Source of the DNA: Panacagrimonas sp052389915
GTDB taxonomy: Bacteria > Pseudomonadota > Gammaproteobacteria > Nevskiales > Nevskiaceae
DNA length: 64,000 nucleotides
Assembly: GCA_052389915.1 (NCBI GenBank)
Contig: JBQTHL010000048.1
Coordinates: 4,954-68,953, forward strand
Reading direction: 5' to 3'
Below, piece after piece: positions 16,705 to 24,915 of the stretch (positions within the stretch are counted from its first letter, which is position 1; each line of letters starts with the position of its first letter). The notes beneath the pieces were generated by a model that worked only from the letters and a program-made list of their open reading frames with translations, was not told the DNA's origin and searched no databases. The position numbers and the translations under genes were made by a program.

Positions 16705-18588
16705 GTGGAGAGCCCAAAAAAGGTGGGGCTGCCACCTTTTAGAAAGATAGCGCTCGTGTCGATGCCTTTTGCGTCGACACGGCGCCCGTCTCTTCAACTT
16801 GGACTACTGAAGGGGTTGGCGGAAAGTGCGGGGTGGCTGGCCGAAACACACCACCTGTCTCTCGACTTCGCGGCGTTGATAGGGATCGATGCCTACGAGC
16901 GTCTCTGTCAGCACCGAGGCGTGCAATTAAGCGACTGGCTTTTCTCCCCGGCTGCGTTCGGCTCACAAGCGCCGGACGCTGAAGCTTCTCTCCTTCGGGA
17001 TATGCCAGCGGAGTATCGCGCAGCACTGACGGAGGATGCGCCGAACGGTGACGTCGACGCTTGGCTCTGCAGAATCCGCGATGTGCTGGTGCCGGCCTAT
17101 ATCGCAAGCTCACTCGCTACTTTGGCCTCGACCGAGTACGACGTGATCGCCTTCACCTCGACGTTTCAACAAAACGTGGCATCTTTCGCTCTTGCCAGCG
17201 CGGTCAAGGCGAAAGGATTTCAGCCCGCGATTCTGTTCGGTGGGGCGAACTTCGATGACGTCATGGGTGTCGAGTTCGTCCGTGCTTTGCCATTCATCGA
17301 CTACGCGGCGATCGGTGAGGCCGATGAAAGCTTTCCGGAATTCCTTCGGCGCTTCGCTGCCGGGGACGCCCCCGAAGATACGCCTGGCATCGCCAGCCGA
17401 TCGGGAGATGGACAAGTGCGCCATCTTCCGCGCAAAGCGCCATTCACTGCGCTCGACGCGTTGCCAGTTCCCGATTACGACGAATACTTCCTGCGTTTCG
17501 AACGCCTCGGCTTCCAGGGCTCAGACCCGCGCAGAAAAATCGATCTGCCGGTCGAAGGGTCTCGCGGTTGTTGGTGGGGCGCCAAGCATCATTGTGTGTT
17601 CTGCGGCCTCAACGCGGGCACGATGACGTTTCGCGCAAAGTCGCCTGACCGCCTGCTCTCAGAGATCGAGGCGCTATCCGCTAGATACCACAGCTTCCAC
17701 ATCGAGGCTGTCGACAACATCATCGACATGCGTCTGTTCGACCAACTGCTGCCGGCACTGGGTGCCCAGCAACGTAGCCTAAACATATTTTTTGAGGTCA
17801 AGAGCAATCTGAAACCCGCGCAGATCGGCGCGTTGGCACGCGCTGGCGTGCGGCGCATTCAGCCTGGAATAGAGTCCCTGTCGACACCGGTGTTGCAGCT
17901 GATGCGCAAAGGCGTCACCGGCATCCAGAATGTCAATTTTTTGCGCTGGTGCTCTTATTACGACATTCGACCGAGCTGGAACCTGTTGTGGGGTTTCCCA
18001 GGTGAATCAATTGAGCATTACGAGGCACAACTCAAGCTATTCCCAAACCTGACTCATCTCCAGCCCCCTGATGGTCAAGGCCGCATCTGGATGGAGCGAT
18101 TCAGCCCGCTGTTTACACAGGCCAAGACGATGGGGGTGACCCAACTCAAGCCGGCAGCAAGTTACCGTCAGGTCTATCCGTCGAGCGTCGACTTAGAGAA
18201 AGCCGCTTACTTTTTTGACTACCAATTGGACGGTGCCCTTGCCGACCAAGCTTACCAACCAATCGTGGAATGTCTTGACGCTTGGCGCGCCGCCGCGCGC
18301 AATCCTTGCCGGCCTACGCTGAGAGCGCTACGCGTGCCTGGGTACATTCGGATTGAGGACGCTCGCCGCGATCAAAACCAAGGCGTCTACGATCTGGAAG
18401 GGCCTCTCGCGGCCGTTTACGACGCATTTTTTGAGACCCCAATTAGGATTGCGCACCAGGCAGAAGCACTCGCTATGCCCGAGGCGGAGGTGGAAGCCAT
18501 CGTTGATGAGTTCTGCGCAACCGGTCTAATGATGCGCGAAGGAGATCGGGCCCTCGCGCTTGCTGTCCCGTACCTGGCACCTACATGA
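16705..18588 (+). CDS. B12-binding radical SAM RiPP maturase (RiPP C-methyltransferase type)
   Basis: A 627-residue protein. The N-terminal 240 residues start KIALVSMPFASTRRPSLQLG and include FGGANFDDVMG, the pattern of the cobalamin-binding domain. The radical SAM motif is GCWWGAKHHCVFCGLN, a CX7CX2C form (C289, C297, C300) instead of CX3CX2C. That variant, with the preceding EGSRG, is characteristic of the 'RiPP maturation radical SAM protein 1' family, linked to methylation of unactivated carbons in ribosomal peptides. The C-terminal region folds as extra helices (PEAEVEAIVDEFCATGLMMREGDRALALA). The start is a GTG without a clear ribosome site, and its stop overlaps the next gene as ATGA. 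It likely C-methylates the precursor encoded just upstream. Confidence 0.88.
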   Translation: MESPKKVGLPPFRKIALVSMPFASTRRPSLQLGLLKGLAESAGWLAETHHLSLDFAALIGIDAYERLCQHRGVQLSDWLFSPAAFGSQAPDAEASLLRDMPAEYRAALTEDAPNGDVDAWLCRIRDVLVPAYIASSLATLASTEYDVIAFTSTFQQNVASFALASAVKAKGFQPAILFGGANFDDVMGVEFVRALPFIDYAAIGEADESFPEFLRRFAAGDAPEDTPGIASRSGDGQVRHLPRKAPFTALDALPVPDYDEYFLRFERLGFQGSDPRRKIDLPVEGSRGCWWGAKHHCVFCGLNAGTMTFRAKSPDRLLSEIEALSARYHSFHIEAVDNIIDMRLFDQLLPALGAQQRSLNIFFEVKSNLKPAQIGALARAGVRRIQPGIESLSTPVLQLMRKGVTGIQNVNFLRWCSYYDIRPSWNLLWGFPGESIEHYEAQLKLFPNLTHLQPPDGQGRIWMERFSPLFTQAKTMGVTQLKPAASYRQVYPSSVDLEKAAYFFDYQLDGALADQAYQPIVECLDAWRAAARNPCRPTLRALRVPGYIRIEDARRDQNQGVYDLEGPLAAVYDAFFETPIRIAHQAEALAMPEAEVEAIVDEFCATGLMMREGDRALALAVPYLAPT

Positions 18589-20099
18589 CCATGGCGGCAA
18601 CCACGGTTGCAGCCAAAGAATCCCTGCGGGCAGCGGGATTCGGCGCACTAGCGGATCGCGCGGATATTTTTGATGCCGAGATTGGGATTTCGTGTCGCCC
18701 GATCCCACCTTTTCTTCTCGATTCTCCGAATCAGCTGGTTTCGCTCCTTGTTCCGTTGTTCGACCGCCCGAAAAGTCTCGCCGCAAGCATCTCCGAAGCC
18801 TTTTCCCATCTCCCTGAAAGGGATCGTTCTGAGATTGAAGCGGTGCTGCTTCGTGCCACGGCACCACGTGCTGCGATGACGACAGTGCCGGAGCGGACGC
18901 TGTTCGAAATTGAGGAGAGCCGCTGCTTGCCTAAGCCGGCCGGCGATTCAGCAACGATCCCTGCGATCGATCTACGGCAACTGGTAGGCCAACCGATCAA
19001 CTACCGCGGCTACCTCTGTGTGATTCTCAAGGTGACCCGACTTTGCAATCTCCGCTGTATCTATTGCAATGACTGGAGCGATCAACCGAAGACAACTGTT
19101 TCGGTCGACTTGATGGCCCGTCTTTTCGCGCAGGCGTTGAATGGGCCTCGAGCGGGGTTAGATCTTGTGTTACACGGCGGGGAGCCGACGATGATGGGCC
19201 GCCGACGTTTCCTGCAGATGCTGTGGCTCCTGTCCCACTACGCGCGGCTTGGCCAAACTGTCCGCGTTCACATGCAATCCAACGGCACTCTTATTGATGA
19301 GCGTTGGATCCGGCTTTTGTCCTTGTTCGACATCCAGGTATCGATCAGCCTCGATGGCACGGATGCGCTGCATGATCGAGCTCGCCCGGATGTGTTGGGG
19401 CGGCCGAGTGCAACGCGTGCGGCGGCTGGGATGGCCCGGTTACAGAACGCAGGCCTGCTGTCGGGTGTGCTGGTTGTTGTGACCCCCGCGACGATCGAGT
19501 TGGGGGCTGAGGCTTTATTGATGTCGCTCCAGTCCCGCGGGGTCAAGTCCGTGTGTTTGTTGGCCGAGCGCCCCACCGCGCGTGCGCCGGCCGTGCTACG
19601 GGCGCGGGACTTTGCTCAATTCCTTGCGGAGTTCGCCCTCGCTCGACACCGGCAGCCACAGCCTTGGATCGCGGTCCGCGAAATTGACGCGGCCGAACGT
19701 CTGCTGCGCCAGACCCCATCGGGGTTCTGTGAACTCGCAGGTAACTGCGTAGGGCATTTTGTGACAGTCGATGCCGACGGCAGCGTCAGCCACTGTGATA
19801 AATACGTCGGCGACGAGTCCTACTGCCTCGGCAATATCAACAACAGAACGCTTGACGAAATTCTTTTGGGGGCGAAGACAAATTCCGTACGGCAAACCGC
19901 CGCGGCTGTCTCCGTGCCTGAGAACTCACAATGTCCCCATCGCCACCTGTGCCAAGGCTGGTGTCCACACGAGCGCTACGTCTCCGTCAATAGTGACGAC
20001 ATCAATCCAGCGTGCTGTGGTCTGGCGCCTCTCTTCGAAACACTGAGCCAAATACGTTCGGAAGGCCAATCCAAAGTCGCTGGACAAGCACGCGTATGA
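18585..20099 (+). CDS. Radical SAM/SPASM peptide maturase
   Basis: A 504-residue protein. The first 140 residues form an unassigned N-terminal domain that could recognise the leader peptide. The radical SAM core begins with CNLRCIYCNDW (C154, C158, C161), followed by the SAM-binding HGGEPTMMG. The C-terminal SPASM region has many cysteines: FCELAGNC, SHCDKYVG, CPHRHLCQGWCPHERY and PACCG. It can hold two auxiliary iron-sulfur clusters, as in sactipeptide, cyclophane and related cross-linking maturases. It overlaps the gene before it (ATGA at 18585-18588) and the one after (ATGA at 20096-20099), so it belongs to the same translated unit. The predicted role is formation of a thioether or carbon-carbon cross-link in the precursor; the exact chemistry is unknown. 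Confidence 0.87.
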   Translation: MTMAATTVAAKESLRAAGFGALADRADIFDAEIGISCRPIPPFLLDSPNQLVSLLVPLFDRPKSLAASISEAFSHLPERDRSEIEAVLLRATAPRAAMTTVPERTLFEIEESRCLPKPAGDSATIPAIDLRQLVGQPINYRGYLCVILKVTRLCNLRCIYCNDWSDQPKTTVSVDLMARLFAQALNGPRAGLDLVLHGGEPTMMGRRRFLQMLWLLSHYARLGQTVRVHMQSNGTLIDERWIRLLSLFDIQVSISLDGTDALHDRARPDVLGRPSATRAAAGMARLQNAGLLSGVLVVVTPATIELGAEALLMSLQSRGVKSVCLLAERPTARAPAVLRARDFAQFLAEFALARHRQPQPWIAVREIDAAERLLRQTPSGFCELAGNCVGHFVTVDADGSVSHCDKYVGDESYCLGNINNRTLDEILLGAKTNSVRQTAAAVSVPENSQCPHRHLCQGWCPHERYVSVNSDDINPACCGLAPLFETLSQIRSEGQSKVAGQARV

Positions 20100-21976
20100 C
20101 TGTTCAACGTGACATCGATACGCTGACCGAACTCGAACTCCGCGTATACCTACAACTCGCGGAAGGAGATTGGCAGGCTCCACAGACACGAAACAAAACG
20201 GAGATGACCCAGGCCCTGAAGGCGCGGGTTGTCGGCAATCTCGTACGTCCGTTGGACATTAATCTTGCTGCAGAAAAGACGTTGGCTGTGGCCGGTCTCA
20301 CAAGCGAAACCATCGAAGCCCTTCGCCAGCGCAGGCCCATTCTGAGATGGCGAGACGTTGAGACCTTGCCGGGGCTGACGGCCGCCAACCGGCGCATGAT
20401 CGCCCCCCTGTTTATAATCCAGCCGATTCGGATGCCAAGTGGTAGTTTTCTCACGGCATCGGAAGAAGCTCCCGCGATTCAGATCGTGTCCAACGAGACC
20501 GAAAGCGCGGCTGATCTGGCGTACCACCTCCTCAAAGAAGGGGAGGCGAAGAGCGACAGCCGAGTTCTGCCAGCCTACAAAGATGCAGCAGGCACAATTC
20601 GCTACCTAGACCCACGCTTCGTCGCGGCCCAAATGAGCCGATCGGTGGAGGATGCCGATGTCGCGCAATTGTTCTCGACGGCGGGAGTGATGATTTTCCG
20701 GCGATTCGCGACGGCTGGACTTGTTATGCTCAGACTTGAGTCGGAGCGCCATGGGGCAGCCGCTCTCAATGTGGCACTCGCCGTCCTTGCAGCATCGCCA
20801 CTGACCTCGATCGTCGAACCTGCCTGGATCTCGACTGATCGAATCGAGATCCAGCCACAGATCTTGGCGACACCTCAGCGCGACGTCGAGGCCGCCGGGG
20901 GCCCCGGCACAGGCAGTACAACAACTGCGTGGAACCTGTACATGGTGGGCGTAGGAACATTAGGCAGTGGTGATCCGGCAGTTACGCTGGTCGCCGTCGA
21001 CACTGGCGTAGATGGGACACACCCAGCCATTGCCGCGAGCCTTGTTCCGCAAGCCGCCGGCGAAACCCGCAACTACGTTGTAGGGCCCAATATTTTACCC
21101 GACGACGATGACGGTCACGGGACTTCAGTCGCGGGCATTCTCGTCGGCAATGGGGCCGGCGGCATCCGTGGCATGGCGCCGAGTTGCTCGCTGATCGTTC
21201 TCAAAGTTCCCCTATTCGGGTCCCTCTCTGCCTACGCCCTGAGGCGCGTGGCACTGCTATCCCTAGTGGACCGCGCCGCCAGCGGTGCAAGACTGGTAGT
21301 CAACCTGAGTTGGCGAACCAATGGCGACGTAGCCTTCGTGCGTGATGCGATCGAGCAGCTCGCCGAAGCAGGTGCTCTCGTTGTCTGCTCTGCAGGCAAC
21401 GGCAATCCGCTTATGGACCTACCACACTATCCATCTGATTACCCGGTCACTCTTTCGGTCGCCGCCGTCACCTCAGGCGGGCAGCGCGCGGCGTACTCAT
21501 ACTATGGCGCGTCCGTGGACCTTGCGGCGCCAGGAGGCGATGCCTCCCAGCCGATTCGTTGCGCTGCACCAGGCGGAGGAGCCATCGATCGCTACGGCAC
21601 TTCGTTTGCGGCACCGCACGTCGCAGGTGCTTTGGCACTCGTTTGGTCGCGTCGGCCAGGACTCGACTCTTCCGGCGTCCGCGCCGTCGTTGAGTCAGCT
21701 GCGACTGCTTTGTTCGAACCTGGACTCGGTCGTGGTTTGCTTAACTTGAGCAGGATTACTGCTACGCCCCGCCCCGGATTCCCAGTACCCCCTACGCGGT
21801 CGTTCCCAATATTGGGGGCTCATCTGGCCGATCTTGACTGCCCGTTACCGGAGATTACTCGTAGGATCCTCCGCTCACGAACCACCGTCTCCAGTTGGGA
21901 AGAGGTCAGCACGATACTTGGCGTGACGGCCGAAGCGATGGAATGCCTCCAGATTTGTTTCGATGCGCGTGCGTGA
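20096..21976 (+). CDS. Subtilisin-like protease with helix-hairpin-helix-like ends
   Basis: A 626-residue protein. The S8 catalytic triad is intact: D302 in VAVDTGVDG, H341 in DDGHGTSVAGI and S503 in YGTSFAAPHVAGA, with the oxyanion Asn in CSAGNGNP. No signal peptide is visible, so it is probably cytoplasmic. Residues 60-110 (INLAAEKTLAVAGLTSETIE...LRWRDVETLPGLTAANRRMI) resemble helix-hairpin-helix motifs. A similar unit recurs at the C-terminus (PEITRRILRSRTTVSSWEEV then STILGVT), so the protease is bracketed by them. Within the RiPP operon it most likely removes the leader peptide. The ATG at 20096 overlaps the maturase stop by 4 bases, and its own 3' end overlaps the YcaO gene by 14 bases. 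Confidence 0.87.
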   Translation: MTVQRDIDTLTELELRVYLQLAEGDWQAPQTRNKTEMTQALKARVVGNLVRPLDINLAAEKTLAVAGLTSETIEALRQRRPILRWRDVETLPGLTAANRRMIAPLFIIQPIRMPSGSFLTASEEAPAIQIVSNETESAADLAYHLLKEGEAKSDSRVLPAYKDAAGTIRYLDPRFVAAQMSRSVEDADVAQLFSTAGVMIFRRFATAGLVMLRLESERHGAAALNVALAVLAASPLTSIVEPAWISTDRIEIQPQILATPQRDVEAAGGPGTGSTTTAWNLYMVGVGTLGSGDPAVTLVAVDTGVDGTHPAIAASLVPQAAGETRNYVVGPNILPDDDDGHGTSVAGILVGNGAGGIRGMAPSCSLIVLKVPLFGSLSAYALRRVALLSLVDRAASGARLVVNLSWRTNGDVAFVRDAIEQLAEAGALVVCSAGNGNPLMDLPHYPSDYPVTLSVAAVTSGGQRAAYSYYGASVDLAAPGGDASQPIRCAAPGGGAIDRYGTSFAAPHVAGALALVWSRRPGLDSSGVRAVVESAATALFEPGLGRGLLNLSRITATPRPGFPVPPTRSFPILGAHLADLDCPLPEITRRILRSRTTVSSWEEVSTILGVTAEAMECLQICFDARA

Positions 21977-23165
21977 AACTGCCCGGATTGCCGCAACGAG
22001 TTTGGCGCGCTTTCGCGACGCCAAGGGCCGCAGTTTAGTAGGGCCCGCTTTCACCGCAGGAGAGGAATCCTGCCGCGAGTGTCTAGCGTTGCGCCTAGCG
22101 TCATGTAGCCTAGCCACGCCCTCATTTGAAGTCGCGACTGACCTATCAACCGGGGTGGGGAAAGTGTTGGCAGACCATGCGGCGTTTGACGGTGGCGGCA
22201 TGAAAGCGCGGCTCTTCGTGTTTCCGCCGCCGCCCCTTTGCCGCTGCGCGCGCGCGGAACGGATGCGGAGCAAATCGAGGGACTTGCTCGATTCAGTCTC
22301 TCCTTTTTTTGGCCCCATCCGCAATGTCGAATTTTGGCCGGGACCGGAGGGCCGGACGCTCGCCGTGGCAAATGGCATCTCGATGCAAGGCACCTCAGGC
22401 GCTTTAGTATTTGCAAACGGCTCTGCAACCGATCTTGATCCGGAAGCCGCTGCCCGCCGCGCTGTAGCAGAAGCCCTCGAGCGCTATTCCGCCGGATTTT
22501 GGGATGAAAATAGACTTGTTGGTCGAGGTCGCCAGAGCGTAACTGGCTTCGACTGCGCGACCGGCGATCCAGTTCTGGTTCCGGCTGCGCAAGTGTTCCT
22601 ACCTTTTGATGGAACCACCTCTGGCGACTCCTCTGGCCTCGCGGCAGGATCTACCTTGGGGGAAGCAACCGAGCGAGCTCTCGCCGAACGGATCGAGCGA
22701 GATGTGGCTGAGCCCTTCTTCAGCGAAATCAGCGAAGCCAGCGGACCAAGCTATGGCCATCAGATTATGATCGGCCGAGAGATGGGGCATGAGGTTTGGC
22801 TGTCTGTACGCCGCGCGGAAAATCCTCCCTTCCTTGCTATCGGGTTGGGCGCTCACACGCTTCGGGAAGTGGCGCGTGCAAAATCGGACTCGGAGTCCCT
22901 CCACGTTGCAGCGCATATGGCGCTCTTGGCCGGGCAAAGAGAAACCATACCCGATAACGACATCGGCTGGCTCGAATCGGCAGTGCTGCGCCATGCTTTT
23001 AACCGCGAAGCGGGGAAGCACCTACTCTCGCGTGTCGCGTCAAAAACATCGCTGTACGAATCTCGAGTGCTGACCGCGCCACGTCGCCGAGCTGTCGTTG
23101 AAGTGACTGTGCCAGATGTGGCCGCGTTCGGACTGCGGGTAGTACGGGTAATCACTCTCGATTAA
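21963..23165 (+). CDS. YcaO-domain peptide-modifying enzyme with N-terminal Cys-pair module
   Basis: A 400-residue protein. From about residue 145 it has YcaO nucleotide-binding blocks: AVAEALERYSAGFWDE, the signature SSGLAAGSTLGEATERALAE followed by RIERD, and the late block VTVPDVAAFGLRVVRVI. YcaO enzymes use ATP to convert backbone amides into azolines, thioamides or amidines. The first 110 residues hold two Cys pairs (C37/C40 in SCRECL, C93/C95 in LCRCA), resembling the zinc region of cyclodehydratase partner domains. No obvious RRE leader-binding fold is present, nor the C-terminal PxPxP of azoline-forming YcaOs. It is the last gene of the operon and starts inside the protease gene. The likely substrate is the precursor at 16260. 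Confidence 0.87.
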   Translation: MRVRETARIAATSLARFRDAKGRSLVGPAFTAGEESCRECLALRLASCSLATPSFEVATDLSTGVGKVLADHAAFDGGGMKARLFVFPPPPLCRCARAERMRSKSRDLLDSVSPFFGPIRNVEFWPGPEGRTLAVANGISMQGTSGALVFANGSATDLDPEAAARRAVAEALERYSAGFWDENRLVGRGRQSVTGFDCATGDPVLVPAAQVFLPFDGTTSGDSSGLAAGSTLGEATERALAERIERDVAEPFFSEISEASGPSYGHQIMIGREMGHEVWLSVRRAENPPFLAIGLGAHTLREVARAKSDSESLHVAAHMALLAGQRETIPDNDIGWLESAVLRHAFNREAGKHLLSRVASKTSLYESRVLTAPRRRAVVEVTVPDVAAFGLRVVRVITLD

Positions 23166-23288
23166 ACGGCGCCACCGCTGACGTTGGCGCTCACCCGATC
23201 CCACTCGTACTCAGCTCACAATCGAAGGCCCTTTCGGTCTCGGATCAGAGCTTCCTAGGACATGTGAACCGCTACGCCACGAATCCCG

Positions 23289-24905
23289 TCATCTGGCAAC
23301 ACCAAAGGTATTCGCGCACAGCGCGGTTCTCTCGTTGCGCAAGGAGATGTCAACCAGTTCAATGAGCAACTGTCGCGTGATGCGCGGATCGATCACGCCC
23401 TCGTCCCAGACGCGCGATGTGCAGTACAAAGCACTGGAGACTTCATCGTAGAGTGCCCGGAGGTCACGGTTCTGGCGTTCGAGTTTTTGGCAATCGAGCT
23501 CGCGACCCACGGCGCGTTGCTTGTTCTCCTCCACGATATGCATCACGGTCGCTGCCTGCTCACCGCCCATCACGGCGAGCCGCGAGTTGGGCCAAGAGAA
23601 CAGGAAGCGCGGTTCGAAGGATCGCCCGCACATGGCGTAGTTGCCGGCACCGTAGGACGCGCCGACGATGATCGTGATCTGAGGTACTGTGGCGTTGGCG
23701 ACGGCCTGGATGAGCTTGGCGCCGTTCTTGATCATCCCGCCGGCCTCGGGCTCCTTGCCGACGATGAATCCCGTCGTGTTCTGCAGGTAGATAATCGGCT
23801 TGCCGGCTTGGCAGCAGAGCTGGATGAACTGCGCTGCCTTCTGGGCGCCGTGGTTATCAATGGGGCCGTTGTTGCCGATCAGCCCCACCGGCCAACCGCC
23901 GATCTCGGCAAAGCAGCAGATCGTGTAGGGGTCGTAGAGCGGCTTGAACTCGGTGAGGTCCGAGCCATCCACCAGCCGCGCCATGATCTCGCGGCAGTCG
24001 AAGGCCTCGCGGTAGTCCGTGGGCACCAGCCCGCACAGCTCGTCGATGTGGCAGCGCGGCGGCGCGAACACGCGTCCGTGATGCGACGGCACCCGCTCGT
24101 TCCAGCGCAGCTGGCGGACCAGCTCGCGTGCGATCTCGATGGCCTGCGCGTCGTCGTCGGCCACGAATTCGGCCAGCCCGGATTGCGTCGCGTGCAGGTC
24201 GGCGCCGCCGAGTGTCTCCTCGTCGGCGATTTCGCCCGTGGCGGCCTTGAGCAGCGGCGGGCCGGCGAGGAAGGCGCGCGCCTTGCCGCGCACCATGACC
24301 ACGTAGTCCGACATGCCGGGAATATAGGCACCGCCGGCGGTCGAGTTGCCGTGCACGACTGTGATTTGCGGCACTCCCGCCGCCGACGAGCGTGCCTGGG
24401 TCATGAAGCGGTGGCCGGCGCGGTTGAAGCCCAGGTGCTGCTTGAACAGATTTCCGCCGCCGCTTTGGACCAGCGAAACGAACGGCAAACGGGCCCTAAG
24501 CGCGATTTCCTGCGCCCGCCGCAGCTTATCGTATGCCTGCGGCATGTTGGTACCGCCCTTGATGGCGGCGTCGTTGACGTAGACCATGCAGCGCGTGCTT
24601 GCGACCACACCGATCCCGGTGATGATGCCGGCGCCGTAAACCTCGTCGACGCCGTCGTCGTCGTGCTGGCCCAGGCCGGCGAGCGTGGACAGCTCGATGA
24701 AGTTGGCGCCTGGATCGAGCAGGCGCGCGAGGCGCTCGCGCGGCAGGAGCTGCCCGCGCTTCTCGAACTGCGGTCGGGCGCGCTCGGAGCAGCGGTGGAC
24801 CTGCCGCTCGAGCTTCTGCACCTGCGCGATCATCTCCAGCATGGCCGCGCGGCGTCGCGCGAACACCTCCGACTGCGGCCGCACCTGCGATTCGAACACG
24901 CTCAT
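23289..24905 (-). CDS. Acyl-CoA carboxylase, carboxyltransferase (beta) subunit
   Basis: A 538-residue biotin-dependent carboxyltransferase of the AccD/MccB/AtuC group. Typical blocks are GQLLPRERLARLLDPG, YVNDAAIKGGT, HGNSTAGGAYIPGMSDY, GLIGNNGPI and GASYGAGNYAMCGRSFEPRF. These enzymes transfer carboxyl from biotin to acyl-CoAs such as 3-methylcrotonyl- or geranyl-CoA. Specificity cannot be read here. No biotin carboxylase gene is adjacent, so it must use an alpha subunit encoded elsewhere, perhaps at 45357. It lies 10 bases downstream of the acyl-CoA dehydrogenase at 24916 in the same operon. This is the first gene of the metabolic region after the island. Confidence 0.85.
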   Translation of the reverse strand: MSVFESQVRPQSEVFARRRAAMLEMIAQVQKLERQVHRCSERARPQFEKRGQLLPRERLARLLDPGANFIELSTLAGLGQHDDDGVDEVYGAGIITGIGVVASTRCMVYVNDAAIKGGTNMPQAYDKLRRAQEIALRARLPFVSLVQSGGGNLFKQHLGFNRAGHRFMTQARSSAAGVPQITVVHGNSTAGGAYIPGMSDYVVMVRGKARAFLAGPPLLKAATGEIADEETLGGADLHATQSGLAEFVADDDAQAIEIARELVRQLRWNERVPSHHGRVFAPPRCHIDELCGLVPTDYREAFDCREIMARLVDGSDLTEFKPLYDPYTICCFAEIGGWPVGLIGNNGPIDNHGAQKAAQFIQLCCQAGKPIIYLQNTTGFIVGKEPEAGGMIKNGAKLIQAVANATVPQITIIVGASYGAGNYAMCGRSFEPRFLFSWPNSRLAVMGGEQAATVMHIVEENKQRAVGRELDCQKLERQNRDLRALYDEVSSALYCTSRVWDEGVIDPRITRQLLIELVDISLRNERTALCANTFGVAR

Positions 24906-24915
24906 GCTCGCGGAC

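Noticed and set aside
21963..23165. Calling the YcaO a standard thiazole/oxazole cyclodehydratase
   Set aside because: No PxPxP tail or leader-binding partner is visible and the putative core has one Cys, so the chemistry is left open.
23169..23190. Short hairpin GCGCCA...TGGCGC after the YcaO gene as a terminator
   Set aside because: Only a 6 bp stem and no run of T follows, so a rho-independent terminator is not supported.
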